A DNA stretch of 64,000 nucleotides from Arthonia radiata (taxonomy: Eukaryota; Ascomycota; Arthoniomycetes; Arthoniales; Arthoniaceae). Each line of letters begins with the position of its first letter. Position 1 is the first letter of the stretch. The stretch is from assembly GCA_002989075.1 (NCBI GenBank), contig PSQN01000004.1:310001-374000 (forward strand), read 5' to 3'. Below the pieces are notes generated by a model. That model was not told the DNA's origin. It did not search any database and saw only the letters and a list, made by a program, of their open reading frames with translations. Position numbers and translations under genes: made by a program. Of this stretch, positions 32,729 through 43,731 are shown piece after piece.

Positions 32729-34173
32729 TCAGTTTTGCACGATCTCGTGTGCAAGCACTGTATAGGCCATCTCACATATCTCCGGCCATGGCCATGGCCT
32801 TTTCCACTGCTTAGCGCCAGGTGGGCGACTCTGACCATCCACTGAGTGAACCAGCTCAGTGAACATTCTTACGGAGTGCGAAGAGCGGATGTTTTTGTCT
32901 CTCCGCGAATGCGCAAAGCAGATGTTGAAAACTTTGCCGCTCTGCGCAATCTCAATCATCATCCGTTTTGCGTACCACTTGTCTTCGAAGAACAGAAGCA
33001 GAGGAATTACTTTATGAGGCTTGAAGACAATTGCCTTCCTCCCTCTGTCATCGCTGTATTTGAGCATCAATCTCCTGGTAGCGCTAAAACAGCCCGAAAG
33101 CAAGAGGCCGCAAAGTGGCTCGTTCCTGTGGTTGGTGACGTAGTCATGGTAAGTAGTCGTCACGATAGCGGCCCCAAGGCTATGACCGAGAAGCAAGACG
33201 TTGGCCGGCGGCACTTGCAGACGCTGTAATACAAGGTTGAGAGCCGCGATGCCGTCTCGAGTGAGCCCTTTCTGGGTAGTATGGCCCTTGCTACATCCAT
33301 AGCCACGGTAGTCGAAAGCGAGTAAGTACACGCACCTTTTTGCACCTTTAGATTCTCTGCAGGTCTTCAAGATAGGCTTGTAGAGCTCTATGACTTTGTC
33401 TGTGGTGAAAGAGGCATTGTCTGCATGCAAAATGTCAGCGCAGAACAACCTATACAGCGTCCAAAAATGTAGCGGCCGATGCACAAGCAGGGTGGTTGGA
33501 GCGCCGTTGGGAAAGAGGACGCCAACGGCATCATGAGTAGAACGAGGGTTGGAGAGACACTTCATACTTCCATGAAAGAATAGAATGCAGGACGAGTTGG
33601 CGCCCGAGAAGTGATCGTGGGGGAACGCTGAAGGATTATGCGCGCCCTCCATGATCTTTTTCACGTCATCTTTGAAGTTACTTGAAATCTTTTGGCCGGT
33701 ACACATAAGCCAGCCGTAGAGAGTCAATACTTTGCCCGAGGCATCGGCTGGCGAAGTACTCTTAGAGTCAGCGTCGGCTTGCGAGGTATTCCTAGGATCA
33801 ACCTCGACATCGAGACTCTGAAACGTGAAGGGCGCGACTTGAGTGGCTGTAATACGCCATCGTTATCAGTATTGTACCATCAGCGACTTGTGCCCGAAAT
33901 GTATGTCGAAAGCACGGGTTGTACGTACTGTGGAGAGCATCATCGTCTTCAATCTTCTTCCCATCATTCTCCCACGGCGCTTTATCGTCTATCGGACTGG
34001 ATAGCAGTTGTCAACGCAGCCCCTTTCGAAGTACATATAATTTCGATCCAAAGTGTTCTGACAACACTGGCGCGGTACCTGCCTGACGAGGTCTCAAGGC
34101 AAAAGTAAGGGGCGAATGGATGACCCTAGACCTACCGTTTATAGAAGAAATTGTTCGAACTTTTCGAAGGCAT
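32729..34173 (-). CDS. ABHD12-like alpha/beta hydrolase, paralogue 2, 407 aa
   Basis: Exons 34173-34136, 33996-33929 and 33846-32729 (introns of 139 and 82 nt, both in phase). The N-terminus MPSKSSNNFFYK shares FFYK with paralogue 1, and the junction before TQVA is conserved. Domain motifs are LYGWLMCTG, SCILFFHGS, FDYRGYGCSKG, GHSLGA with nucleophile Ser near residue 258, and FAHSRRDKNI with the acid Asp. Unlike paralogue 1, there is no obvious HH pair near the C-terminus; the only late candidate is LAHEIVQN. A ~50-residue insert (GVLFPNGAPTTL...LHADN) not seen in paralogue 1 ends at a good branch point and acceptor (CTGAC...GCATGCAG), so part of it may be an unspliced intron. Likely lipid/ester hydrolase, substrate unknown. 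Confidence 0.7.
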
Positions 34174-35461
34174 AGTGAAGAAAAGGCGTGTGTGCCGCTT
34201 TGTGCAGGGGCCACCCACGCGTAGTGAATACTTGGGGAAGACAAAACAGAGCGCGCGCTTTTTACGACGACAAAGACTCTTGCCGCCATAAAGTAAGAAC
34301 TCTCAAAGCTTTTCACTCCACATGTTGCAGCCTTGCGATATAGACATCTGGTTTGATCGAAGCGAAGGACACCTATGCAGGCGCTACTTGCTGACACGAT
34401 GACCCGTGCATGGTCATCACGAGGCGGACTAGACATCGACTGATGGAGAACTGGCCTGTTATACGAACTCGCACACAAGGCTCAATCGTATGTTGTTTGG
34501 CAGCCCCGAGTCGAACGCTTGACAAACCGCATTAAGCAAACGGTCTAGATAACGTATACCGCGCAAAAGCGACTTGCTTGTGGTTCGTCATCGAGAACGC
34601 CAATACCGCGTACGGAACTGATCTGGGAATGCTACAAAGGAGTAGAAGGACGAGACCATCTCGCAGTCTGGATTGACTGCATTAAGGTCAGCGCGACAGC
34701 GTCGCATTGAAGACTCGTCCTCCTTGATGACAAGATACCGCGAGGCCGCTGCGAACGGGGTGGAGGTAGGGTGTCGTCGCGAGGCCACTGCCGCGTCAAG
34801 TGAATAGCATTGGGTACATGTTGGCTCGCGTGCTCTTGAAGCAATAGAGGCAGGAGAGAAGCAGAGTGAGCGAGGATACACGACGCGACAAAACAAATCG
34901 ACGCTAAGCTATTCTTAGCCAAGGCTGATCTCAGGCTAGGTTGCCCGCGTTGCCGAACAGTCAAGGCCCCTTGGTCAGTAGTGGCCACTCGTGCCACTTC
35001 ATCACAATGTTACAAACTATAAGCGCAAAGCATATCTCGGCAACACGAGAGTGCTCCATACATTGCAGCTTCCGCCGAAATGCTGCGGCCGCCCACCGCC
35101 GCCAAACAGAGAAGGCATCGCCTGCGACAGGTAGTACCAAACTTCCTTCGTGTCCATCTACCATCCCGACAGTAAGGCAATAGACTCAAACGCAATAAGC
35201 ACGAATTCGTACCGAAGAGAGCGACTTCGACTACTCTTTGAGCAAACCGCGCAGTCTCCCTCCCTTGACATAAGAACACCTCGAAATCCCTTCCCTCGGC
35301 CCAGCATCCACACCCAAGATCTCGTTTACTGCTCCTACAAACACGCCCACTGACCCATTTCTCCATCAAATCTCCGCCTCGCAGTTCTCGAGTCTACAAT
35401 CCATTAGCACACCGGACCCTTTACTCACAGCAGTACCCACCAGCCTCCAGAGCCTCAGGGC
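34174..35461. other. Intergenic, no gene seen
   Basis: Several overlapping minus-strand frames up to 155 codons (34011-34478, 34588-34997) lack domains, and two conflict with the first exons of paralogue 2. Confidence 0.4.
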
Positions 35462-35635
35462 TCACTTCTTCGCACCACCGCCGCTCCCCCAACCCCTCGA
35501 CTCATTGGCCTCCCGCGGCTCCGAGACAGTGACCTTGCCGTAGCCGCTGCAGGGCTTGCAGTCTTTGGGCTCTTTGCCGTTGCCGGGGTATTGCTTGCCC
35601 TCGCCGGAGCAGGTGTTGCAGGCTTGGTTTGGCAT
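35462..35635 (-). CDS. 57-aa DnaJ-type zinc-finger (CxxCxGxG) protein
   Basis: ATG at 35635 to TGA at 35462. The protein has two CxxCxGxG units, CNTCSGEG at residues 6-13 and CKPCSGYG near 27-34, separated by a short KQYPGNGKEPKD linker, then a Ser/Gly-rich tail ending GGAKK. One pair of such motifs makes a single zinc site, half of the DnaJ cysteine-rich domain. Stand-alone half-domains of this kind occur as small fungal proteins of unknown role; a co-chaperone or redox function is only an inference. The leader ACAACGAAACAACGCC... before ATGCCA looks like a normal fungal 5' UTR. Easily missed because of its size. Confidence 0.75.
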   Translation of the reverse strand: MPNQACNTCSGEGKQYPGNGKEPKDCKPCSGYGKVTVSEPREANESRGWGSGGGAKK

Positions 35636-36760
35636 TGTTGTGAGAGGGCGTTGTTTCGTTGTTGATTGGGTGGATGGTTCGGCTAGCGGAGGCTTGATGA
35701 CGAGTTGTCGTTGGAATTGAAGGCGAGATGGCGATCAGGTAGGAAGGTATGTGTGGAGGGAGAGCCTGCTTATCTATCAGAACGCGAGGAGTGCGAGACG
35801 AGGACACAGGTGCGGGGCAAGCTCTGCTGTCGTTGACCGAGACTGTATGCGCGCTGTACAGTAGTGAACGACTATACTGGTATGAAAAGACGTAGCGAGA
35901 GGATGCGAGCTAGAGCGTCCTGTTGGTGGGATTTGTCGTTGTTTTTGATGGTCATCCGGGGATGTCATTGGTAGAAAAAGTTTCCCAGCCATGTTGTCGA
36001 TACAGCTTTTCCAGTCATTGCAAGCCTCTTCAGCGCCTTTGCTTTTGCGACGATATTGTGAGGCAACCAGTGACAATCAACTTCGACTGCTTTCAGCCGC
36101 GAAGGATCACGCCAACCATAAGCACCGGAGACCCCTTCAGTCGAAGCAGGTTAGCGATGTTTTGTTCCTGGTTCCATTGAGACGTGTCCGGCGTTGAGCA
36201 AGCACGTGGTGGACTCGTAGAGCTTGCACTGAGTCGACTGAAATCAACCTTGGGACCATGAGATGAGGCTGAAAGCAGCTAGCATTGCCTGAAGTAGCAA
36301 ATGCCCAGAATCAAGCATGTGAAAGCTGCTACCGATATCAAAACCTTTGAATGCCACGCCAACATCCAAGATCATCAAACCTTACTCTTGCAATCCACTG
36401 CCACGTTTACCTCACACCCTTAAGGAGGCAGAAATTAATGACTTGAAGTGCCGGACTGAACGCTCTTCGGAATGACTAAGGGGAAGCTCGGTGAGCATGC
36501 AGAGCTAGGACTGACGTAGTAAGAGGCTGCATCTACACCACCATCTTCGGTGAAGACCTGGCCTTGTCAAGGTTAGAGCTAGCTCCGTATGCTGCAAGCC
36601 TGTGGTATGGGCTTGTTGATATGCGTGATAGATGGAGGGTTCTGGACAGCAATGACTCTTCTGTGTACATAGCTGTTACATGAACACCTGAGGAGCCATT
36701 GAAAGGAAATTGAGAGAATCATGGTGGGTACTGGAAGTGCTACGATTTTATTATCTTACC
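35636..36760. other. Intergenic, no gene seen
   Basis: Only short frames. The last bases run into the second 5S promoter. Confidence 0.4.
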
Positions 36761-36770
36761 AATATATTTT
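36761..36770 (+). promoter_or_regulatory. TATA-like box at -30 of 5S rRNA gene copy 2
   Basis: AATATATTTT at exactly the same distance from the 5S start as in copy 1. Here the following bases make a perfect palindrome, TTTTGATCAAAA. Flanking DNA beyond about -30 is unrelated between the two copies, so the box is conserved rather than merely inherited with a large duplication. Confidence 0.7.
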
Positions 36771-36790
36771 GATCAAAAGCCTATAGCAGC

Positions 36791-36911
36791 ACGTACGCAC
36801 ACAGCACCGTGGACACACGAGCGATCCCGTTCGCTCTCGCTTATCTAAGCACGGTAGCGGGCAGTTAGTACTCAAGTCGGTGACGATTGGGGAATCCTGC
36901 CTTGTGTACGT
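36791..36911 (+). rRNA. 5S ribosomal RNA, copy 2
   Basis: Same 121-nt sequence as copy 1, with one difference seen: C at 13021 in copy 1 corresponds to T at 36831 here, inside the conserved GATCCCGTCCGCTC loop. Helix I ends, internal promoter blocks and the T-run terminator are intact. That substitution changes a highly conserved position, so copy 1 is the more canonical. Both lie on the plus strand about 23.8 kb apart. Confidence 0.9.
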
Positions 36912-37205
36912 TTTTGCCTTTTTGTCGCCGTCAGATAGCGTGAGGAAAGGTGTAAGGTTCAGTGGGAGACGGTAGGTGACGAAACGGGCGAGTCTTGGCA
37001 CCGGTAATGCCCACACACCCACAACATGACGGTCGGCCTTTTTGGAAAACGGGCGAGGAGTTTGACAGCACTTGAGAAGGGATCTCCTTTTTTTGTAGTG
37101 AGGTTGAATGGCTATTCCTGGATGACTTGTATTCGCAGAGCGGTCAAGCTTCTCATTTACTCACCGCCGAATGAGAACAATATGACTTTAATTCTTACCA
37201 TTTGC

Positions 37206-38599
37206 TTAGGCACTAGCATGCTCAAGCACCTTGGTAAGCCCTTGAATAAGATCCGTCCACAGATCATCTACTCCTTCGATACCCACACTGACCCTCATAA
37301 GCCGCTCGTCGACAGCACTATCGCTCATCCGCCTCCACTCAATAAGGCTTTCAACGCCACCGAGACTAGTCGCGTGATGGAATAGCTCAAGCTGGCTCGG
37401 AAATCGCTTGGCCATCTCGGGTGATTTCAAGCTCATCGCGAAGACCGGCCCATAGCCATTAGGCATTTGTTTAGGTAGCCAGGATGAAGCAGATGGATCT
37501 TTCTGGACTTGGATGGAGGCGTGCGTGACGTCGATCACGCTTTCACGGATGATGCGTTCGTCGGCAGCTGACACGCCCGTCTTGCTTGCTTTCGGATCAT
37601 GTTCGATACCGTCAACCTCACCATTCGAGCCCGATGCATTACCTTGCAAAGCCGAATAGAGCCGTCGCACCAGCTCCGTCGCATTCTCGCTTTGCTTCTT
37701 CACGCGCAGCTCCAGTGTGCGCATACTTCTCAAGCCTAGCCACCCTTCGAGATTGCCCATCACTGAGCCTAGATGCAGCCGCTCGTGGTACAGTGACCAC
37801 CACCATTCGTCTCGTTGTACGACCAAGACACCACACAGCATGTCGGAGTGGCCTCCAATATACTTTGTCCCCGAATGCATGACAATATCCGCACCGAATT
37901 GAAATGGATCCAGGAGCGGAGGCGGGGCGAACGTGGCATCGACGGACAGATACGCACCGCGTTTGTGTGCGCGCTCAGCGTAATGAGCGAGGTCGTATGC
38001 TTCGCCTGTTGGATTTAGCGGCGTTTCGACATGGACAACATCACCTTTGCCGAGTCCAGCAGCGTCCCAGTCAGCGTCTGTACCATGCAGATCGACTTTC
38101 TGGCAACCTGTCAGCTTCTGATGAATGCCAATGACGCCATGCACGCCATGATAGCCAGCGCCGATGGCGATACGCTTGGGATTGAGGTGGACCATGAGCG
38201 CGTGAAAGGCAGAAAGGCCGGTCGTGTAGGTCATTGCGCGACCATTGAGAAGGGACGATAGCAGTGACTCGAGGCGTGTCGTGTTTGGAGCGAGGATGCG
38301 GCTGTACACGTGGGCGTCCGTGGGAGCGCGGGTCTTATCCTTGAAAGCCTGGATGCTGGTGAGGATTGCAAAGGTTATACTATAGGGAGATGAATGCATA
38401 CATCCCACTCTGCCACGGGCTTTAGCTTCTCGGGATCCTTCTCATAGCAGTATGTTGTGGCGGTATGAATGACCGGCGCAACATCTGGAAGCCGATTTAG
38501 ATGGTCATCGCCGTGGATAGCTTTGGTTGCCACCGTGTGTGCAGGTCGCGCAGAAGATGCAGGAGGCTGAAGACCGTTAGGATGATCAGCACCGGCCAT
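37206..38599 (-). CDS. Cys/Met-metabolism PLP-dependent enzyme (cystathionine gamma-synthase/lyase-like), 446 aa
   Basis: Exons 38599-38402 and 38348-37206, intron 53 nt (GTATGC...CATCCAG), phase 0. Family motifs in order: VAPVIHTATTYCYEKD near residue 42, YSRILAPNTTRLE, YTTGLSAFHALM, VHVETPLNPTG, SVDATFAPP with the Asp that binds the PLP ring nitrogen near 203, and HSGTKYIGGHSDMLCG with the Schiff-base Lys at about 228. LGSVMGNLEGWLGLRSMRTLELR and SLGGVESLIEWR follow. These enzymes make or split cystathionine or related thioethers in transsulfuration. Whether this one is a synthase or lyase cannot be told from motifs alone. The length is slightly above the usual ~400 because of a Ser/Gly-rich insert near 300. 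No targeting peptide is obvious. Confidence 0.9.
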
Positions 38600-39016
38600 G
38601 CTTCGATTCTTGAGTCGCCTTGCTGCTTGCAGTTCGAGCTGCCGACTCAGGATCAGTCCAAAGGCTGGTGTTCGCTGCTTGAGATTACCTCCCTGCTTAC
38701 TGCAATTGATTTTTAGCTTCAGGTATTGACTCTGCTCGAGATGACGAAGTGCCAATGGGTCAACAGTTTTTCTTGATGAAAGCCGCTACGAGTAAGGCGC
38801 TGATCGGGATATCTTTGTGACGCAATAACGAGGGGCATCTTTTCTTAGGTATCCCCTGCCGCAATCATGCTTTCAGATAGCTGAGACTGATGTTGCTTCC
38901 GAGTCTGGATAAGGCATGCTTGGCAGCCGTCTGCTGTAACTTGTTGCGCCGAACCTCTTCCATTGTGGTGATCCTGTTGGCGAAGGAAAGCCGAGGGCCA
39001 GACCTGTACACTCCGC
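38600..39016. other. Intergenic between two minus-strand genes
   Basis: Promoter of the PLP enzyme gene and 3' flank of the SSU72 gene. No distinct element was identified. Confidence 0.45.
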
Positions 39017-39959
39017 TCAGAACCAGGCCAGCGTCCATTGCGAGGGAAATTGCGGCCATCTCTCCTGCCACTCACCCAGTACATCCGGCACTCGCTCATC
39101 AAACCCCAGCCGAGCAGGACCACTGCCATTCGACCATCCTTGTTCGCCCTTGGCCTCTCTCTCATCCTCTGCAACCTTATTGAGTGAGTTCGCAAGATCT
39201 ACGATAGCTTTTCCACCAACCAGGGCTTCTTCATGGCTGTCTTTAATATCAACGTTGAATACGTGTACTGGTCGGTTCATAAGGCCGCCTCGGAAAAGTA
39301 GATCGTCAACAACAGCATCCCAACACCGCTCTTCGCACGTGATGACAATGTCGACAATGCCTCCCTCTGATCCGCGAGCGCCTCGATCTGTCTCTTGTGT
39401 GAGGCGGGGCTCGCCGATCCTCCAGTCCTGCCAGCGCTCAGGACCCAGCTTGATCGATCTGTTGCGCTCCAGCATGTTCAGAATCCCATTTGTACGGTAA
39501 AGTCGCGGGTCCTTCGATTCGAGCTCGCGATACATCTGATCATACGACGCATTGTTGAAGTTGTATATGTTAGGTTGATTGATACTTGGGCCTGGTAGAC
39601 GCACAAGAGAGCCTGTGCCGAAGGAGATGACTGGGTATTTTGCTTCAGCGAGACGGATGTGGCCCTCCATAGATCTTAGTAGGGGTATTTGTCAGATAGT
39701 GTCCCTTTTTGTTGTCTCGCACTTCGTGAGTGCCTTACCGGTTGTTGTTACTGGCACAAACGGTGCAGAACTTCAACTTGTAGCCGCCCTCATCTTCGCG
39801 TGCTGAATCTCCGTTGACCTGCGGTGGCGCATCGCTACTACCGTCAATATTGGATGGTGAGGTTGTTGATTCAGGTTCAGCTGGCGGAGGCGGAGGCGGT
39901 GGTGGGGGCGTTGGCTGTGCTGCAGCTCGAGCACGAGCAAGCCTCGGATCGGTGGACAT
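39017..39959 (-). CDS. SSU72: SSU72, RNA polymerase II CTD Ser5 phosphatase, 292 aa
   Basis: Exons 39959-39739 and 39674-39017 (64-nt intron ending CTACTAAG, joining an Arg codon). The catalytic CX5R loop is CASNNNR (Cys68, Arg74), preceded by KLKFCTV and followed by SMEGH as in all SSU72 proteins. Then come [37 protein letters not shown] and a long C-terminal half with [22 protein letters not shown]72 removes phosphate from Ser5 of the polymerase II CTD and is part of the cleavage/polyadenylation factor. The N-terminus has an extra 60 residues with a run of ten prolines (residues 18-26 region), typical of filamentous fungi compared with the 206-aa yeast protein. Nuclear. Confidence 0.95.
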
Positions 39960-41201
39960 TGTTCAGCTTGCCTGCGCGACTGGAGTAGGTACTGCAATCT
40001 CTCAAGGGTCTCTGCGACAGACTTGCATCAGTACACACTCTTCACAATCAACTGGATTCCAAGCTTGAGGACATCGTTCATTCAGACAGGCCTTTCGCGT
40101 ATATTGTTGTGTCACCAAGGTGATTCTGACAGCTCCAATAGATTTTTACAGGTATCATCATTTCAAAGTATATAACGTTACGGGGGAAACACACCTGAAC
40201 GAGGTGCAAGACTTGAGGATCCTACGGGCGGACGCGTAAAAGCGATCTCAGCAGAGGCGATGCTGCGCCAGGGTAAAAGGTCGGACGATGGCGCATTATC
40301 GTGAGAAGTCGATAAAGAATGGACGGTTACCCAGGGCTAGGATATCTGTTGGTGGCCTTGCTGTCTGATGCACGTAAGAGCGGTGATTTTTGACGCGTTC
40401 TTTGATCTCAAAAGTTATGGCCACTAGGGTTATACCTACCCTCATCATTGTTGCTTGGTAAGAATGTGAAACGCTAGCGCTTTGGGAAGGGCGGGCACGG
40501 GCCTCTTGAGTGTTCTCTCACCTTTCCCAAATCCCGGCAGAACCATCAACTCTCCTCCATCATCGTCTTCCTCCTCCCGACTTCAAGCGACCCGTCTCTC
40601 ACTTCGCTTCTTTCGACCATCTGCTACACCTAATCCCTTTAGCGATACCCCGCCTCTGTTGCGCATCTTCGAGTGTCTCTTCATTCATCTCGAGTCTCGC
40701 TCTACTCCAACGCCTTCTCTAAAAATAGCATCCCCACCGAACATCCACACTTTGACAGGCCCCTCTCACAACACAATAGTCGCAACTCGCCTCCATCCAT
40801 CCTTTGCGCTTCAATCCCATTCCGTCGCGGCCCGCCATCGACCCGCCGTTCTGTTTCACACCTCACCCCGCATCGCAAACGTTGCATCTCTCTCCGCTGT
40901 CAAGTCCGCAATCGCCGCCACCTAGGACACCTAGCCGTAAGCGCCCTTATACGGCTCGAAACGCTCACCAGCACTTTTTGACGACGCTCTCGCGCTTCGC
41001 GACCGTCCTTCAACACATCCACCACTAATATTCTGTGCGCCTGCGCTGGTCGCATTGTTCTTCACACTCCTTCAACAACTGTTTACTTTTTAATCCAACA
41101 TTGCGCCACCGGTCCAGCTCGAGTCGTTCGCGCCGGCGCACCTGTTACACAACTTGCACAGCAGCATGAACTAGTTATTGGTACGGCGAAAGATCTTCAA
41201 A
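39960..41201. promoter_or_regulatory. Divergent intergenic region with a long pyrimidine-rich leader
   Basis: Lies between the start codons of SSU72 (leftward) and the SH3-adaptor gene (rightward). From about 40500 to 41150 the plus strand is strongly C/T-rich (TCTCCTCCATCATCGTCTTC...), as expected for a long 5' leader. It contains a Ser/Pro-rich open frame (40482-40925) that is probably not translated or is at most upstream coding sequence. Confidence 0.5.
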
Positions 41202-42656
41202 ATGTCAGAAACGATATCTGAGGAGGGCACATCCGCGCAGGCTCCAGAAAGACGAGAACGCGACAGGTCTTCGCGGCGAAGCTCTCCCGCCATCTCACCT
41301 CCACTCCTTTCAAGCGGACGGCCTAGCATATCAAGAGCACCCGCTTCAAATCCGAGTCTCAACACCCTTCCGCCTTTGGTGACTACCGCAGCGAGTCGGA
41401 GGACGAGCTCCACGCGAATCCCCTCTTATGCCAACAAACGCCTATCGACCTTCTCTACCACCTCTGGCCCGCCGCCGCGCTCGCGACCCGGATCAGTGGT
41501 CTTTCCGATCTTCCACTCAAGTTTGCCCTATGCCCTGGTCCGCGACTTTGCTTATGACCCGAACCACATGCTGCACTATGGACCCCCGCCGGAACCACTG
41601 TCTGCGGCATTTACTACCGTCAGCGACTTCCCACGCCGACTGTCAGACCCGCCTGTGATACCGAGTCAAAGCTCGCGGAATTCATGGTCTGGCCATCCTG
41701 GAGGTGTGGACTCCGAATTGTTTGCCGGGCCACAGCTTCCATCAACATCGTTTTCCGATGGTCCACCATGGCGAGAGGACGACGATCTCTTGTCGCCGAT
41801 AGTGAGCACTCGGCATCGCAAGGGAAGATCAGATGTGGATTACTTCAGCAGCCGACAGGATGCCACTGGGATGGATAAGCAAAAAGCATCGTATGCTGGC
41901 ACGAACCACGACGGCAGTCACAATTATTATGTTGAGAATGCGGATGAAGTGGTGCCAGACGGACCAGGGGGTGACATTGTTGCATATCCGAACACCGCGT
42001 TGCAACACGCACACAATCACCCGTCGCGTGATCACGCCGAAATCGACGGCGAGCATGCGCATGCGGAGGGAGCATACGACGATGATGAGGAGAACCGCTT
42101 CTCACGCGACTATTCCTTCTCGATTGCCTCGCCGGACGAAGAGATGCACGGCAAAGCCCTCGCATTATTTGACTTTGCGAGCGAAAACGACAACGAGCTA
42201 CCACTCAAAGAAGGCCAGGTCATCTGGGTTTCTTATCGACATGGCGAAGGCTGGCTGGTCGCCAAAGATCCGACAACGGGGGAGGATGGCCTGGTACCCG
42301 AATCATATGTTCGTCTCGAGCGTGATATTCCGGGTGGTTTCGGCAGCCTCAATGCTCAGATCATGAGCGATGCAACAAGCCCGGTCGGCCCTGATACGCC
42401 CATTGCCGGTCCGTCAGGACTGGAGCGGGTGGACAGTTCTGATCTGCACGCGCACTCACAATACCCGATGGTCAGTCACTTCACCACGAGCTCGAAAGAT
42501 CTCCTGCCCCATGACAAGCATACACATACGCCCATTTCGTCTTCCGCATCGCCTTCACGACAGCTTGATGCTCAACTAGACGCAGTGTCCTTGAATGACC
42601 CAAACCAGACACCAACTTCGCAGGCGTCTACGAATGGGCAGATGATCAAAGGCTGA
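41202..42656 (+). CDS. NBP2-like SH3 adaptor protein, 484 aa
   Basis: Single exon. Start at 41202 (AAAATGTCAG); an earlier in-frame GTG is not a likely start. The N-terminal ~110 residues are Ser/Arg/Pro-rich. One SH3 domain sits at about residues 316-372 with ALALFDFASENDNELPL (ALYDF and ELSF motifs), EGQVIWVSY, then EGWLVAKD and GLVPESYVRL. Fungal proteins of this layout correspond to yeast Nbp2/fission yeast Skb5, which bring the PTC1 phosphatase to MAP kinase modules such as HOG. Function here is inferred from the SH3 type and position. The C-terminal tail is disordered and His/Ser-rich. Cytosolic. Confidence 0.8.
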   Translation: MSETISEEGTSAQAPERRERDRSSRRSSPAISPPLLSSGRPSISRAPASNPSLNTLPPLVTTAASRRTSSTRIPSYANKRLSTFSTTSGPPPRSRPGSVVFPIFHSSLPYALVRDFAYDPNHMLHYGPPPEPLSAAFTTVSDFPRRLSDPPVIPSQSSRNSWSGHPGGVDSELFAGPQLPSTSFSDGPPWREDDDLLSPIVSTRHRKGRSDVDYFSSRQDATGMDKQKASYAGTNHDGSHNYYVENADEVVPDGPGGDIVAYPNTALQHAHNHPSRDHAEIDGEHAHAEGAYDDDEENRFSRDYSFSIASPDEEMHGKALALFDFASENDNELPLKEGQVIWVSYRHGEGWLVAKDPTTGEDGLVPESYVRLERDIPGGFGSLNAQIMSDATSPVGPDTPIAGPSGLERVDSSDLHAHSQYPMVSHFTTSSKDLLPHDKHTHTPISSSASPSRQLDAQLDAVSLNDPNQTPTSQASTNGQMIKG

Positions 42657-43731
42657 AAGGCTGACCCTGGATGCATTTTACTATTTACATGTCTACCGCA
42701 GCGGGCTTTAAGTGGTTCGTTACTGAATGCTTGTCCGGGTGATCCCAACGACACCGGGACTATGAACATTCCAGCGAAGCAACAGGTCACTGAGATCAAG
42801 TTGTGGCGAGGACGGCCTCAATCAAGAGCTGATGTGAGCACTACCTCGCTCTGCGAATATCCAAGAGTACGACGCTCACCTAAGGGCTGCAAAGCCCTGA
42901 AGAGAAGCCATTGAAGACATTGTGCTCTTTGTGTAAAATCAATATCATGTGCGACCGCGCAGTGTCACCGCGTTTGAAAGCGTTTATAACTATGAAGAAG
43001 ACCTAACGCAGTCTATGAAGAAGGCATACCTACGTTGAAAGCATGCGATAGAGACATGCAGCATCTTCCAAGGCCGACGAGCACGTTTCGCAGTTGGCGC
43101 CAGCGAGTCGGCTGTTGCTCTGTAATTGTAATGTATCAAGAGAAATACGCATGGCAACGTTCACATTCACGTTCCACGAATAACCTTCTTACAAGACACC
43201 GTGACAGCCGGTACGGGACCTTGACACCGACGTGAAGCCTTCACCGTCGAGATGACGAGGTGGCGGTTCTCAAGCTGCCCTTGGTAATACTATCGTACAA
43301 TGTACGTCGAGGCGATCAACAGCCCGGGTAATGGTCGTTCAAGCAAGGATCAGGTAAGCTCCTCCGCGATATCTCTCAGATTGAACATGACTCGCAAGCA
43401 CATAACGTTGTGACCTTCCGCATTCTTGTACTTATTGCTCGCCCTTGCATGCTATCTACCTGATAGCAACCCAGTCGCACTTACCTATCGCCAAATATGT
43501 TTAGACTGGTTCAAAACTTCAGCACTGTAGGGCATGAGTCCACGAAGAATGACGTTGCGCAGAGGGGTCGCCCACTACATCCTTGCATCTTGCTGCAGCT
43601 ATCCATTGTTATTGTTACTGCTCTGGCGGGAGCTGGCTCTCTTCGCAGACTCAAAAGCACACTGTTCCCGCCCGCGTTACTCGAAACTTGCTCTCGCTAA
43701 AGTCTACTACACGGTGTTTGAGCAGTAACCA
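42657..43731. other. Intergenic, no gene seen
   Basis: No coherent coding frame. Codons here are interrupted in all phases; 3' flank of the SH3 gene and promoter of the protease gene. Confidence 0.45.

Noticed and set aside
40482-40925. Ser/Pro-rich 147-codon frame upstream of the SH3 adaptor
   Set aside because: Lies in a C/T-rich leader; composition follows from base bias, no domain.
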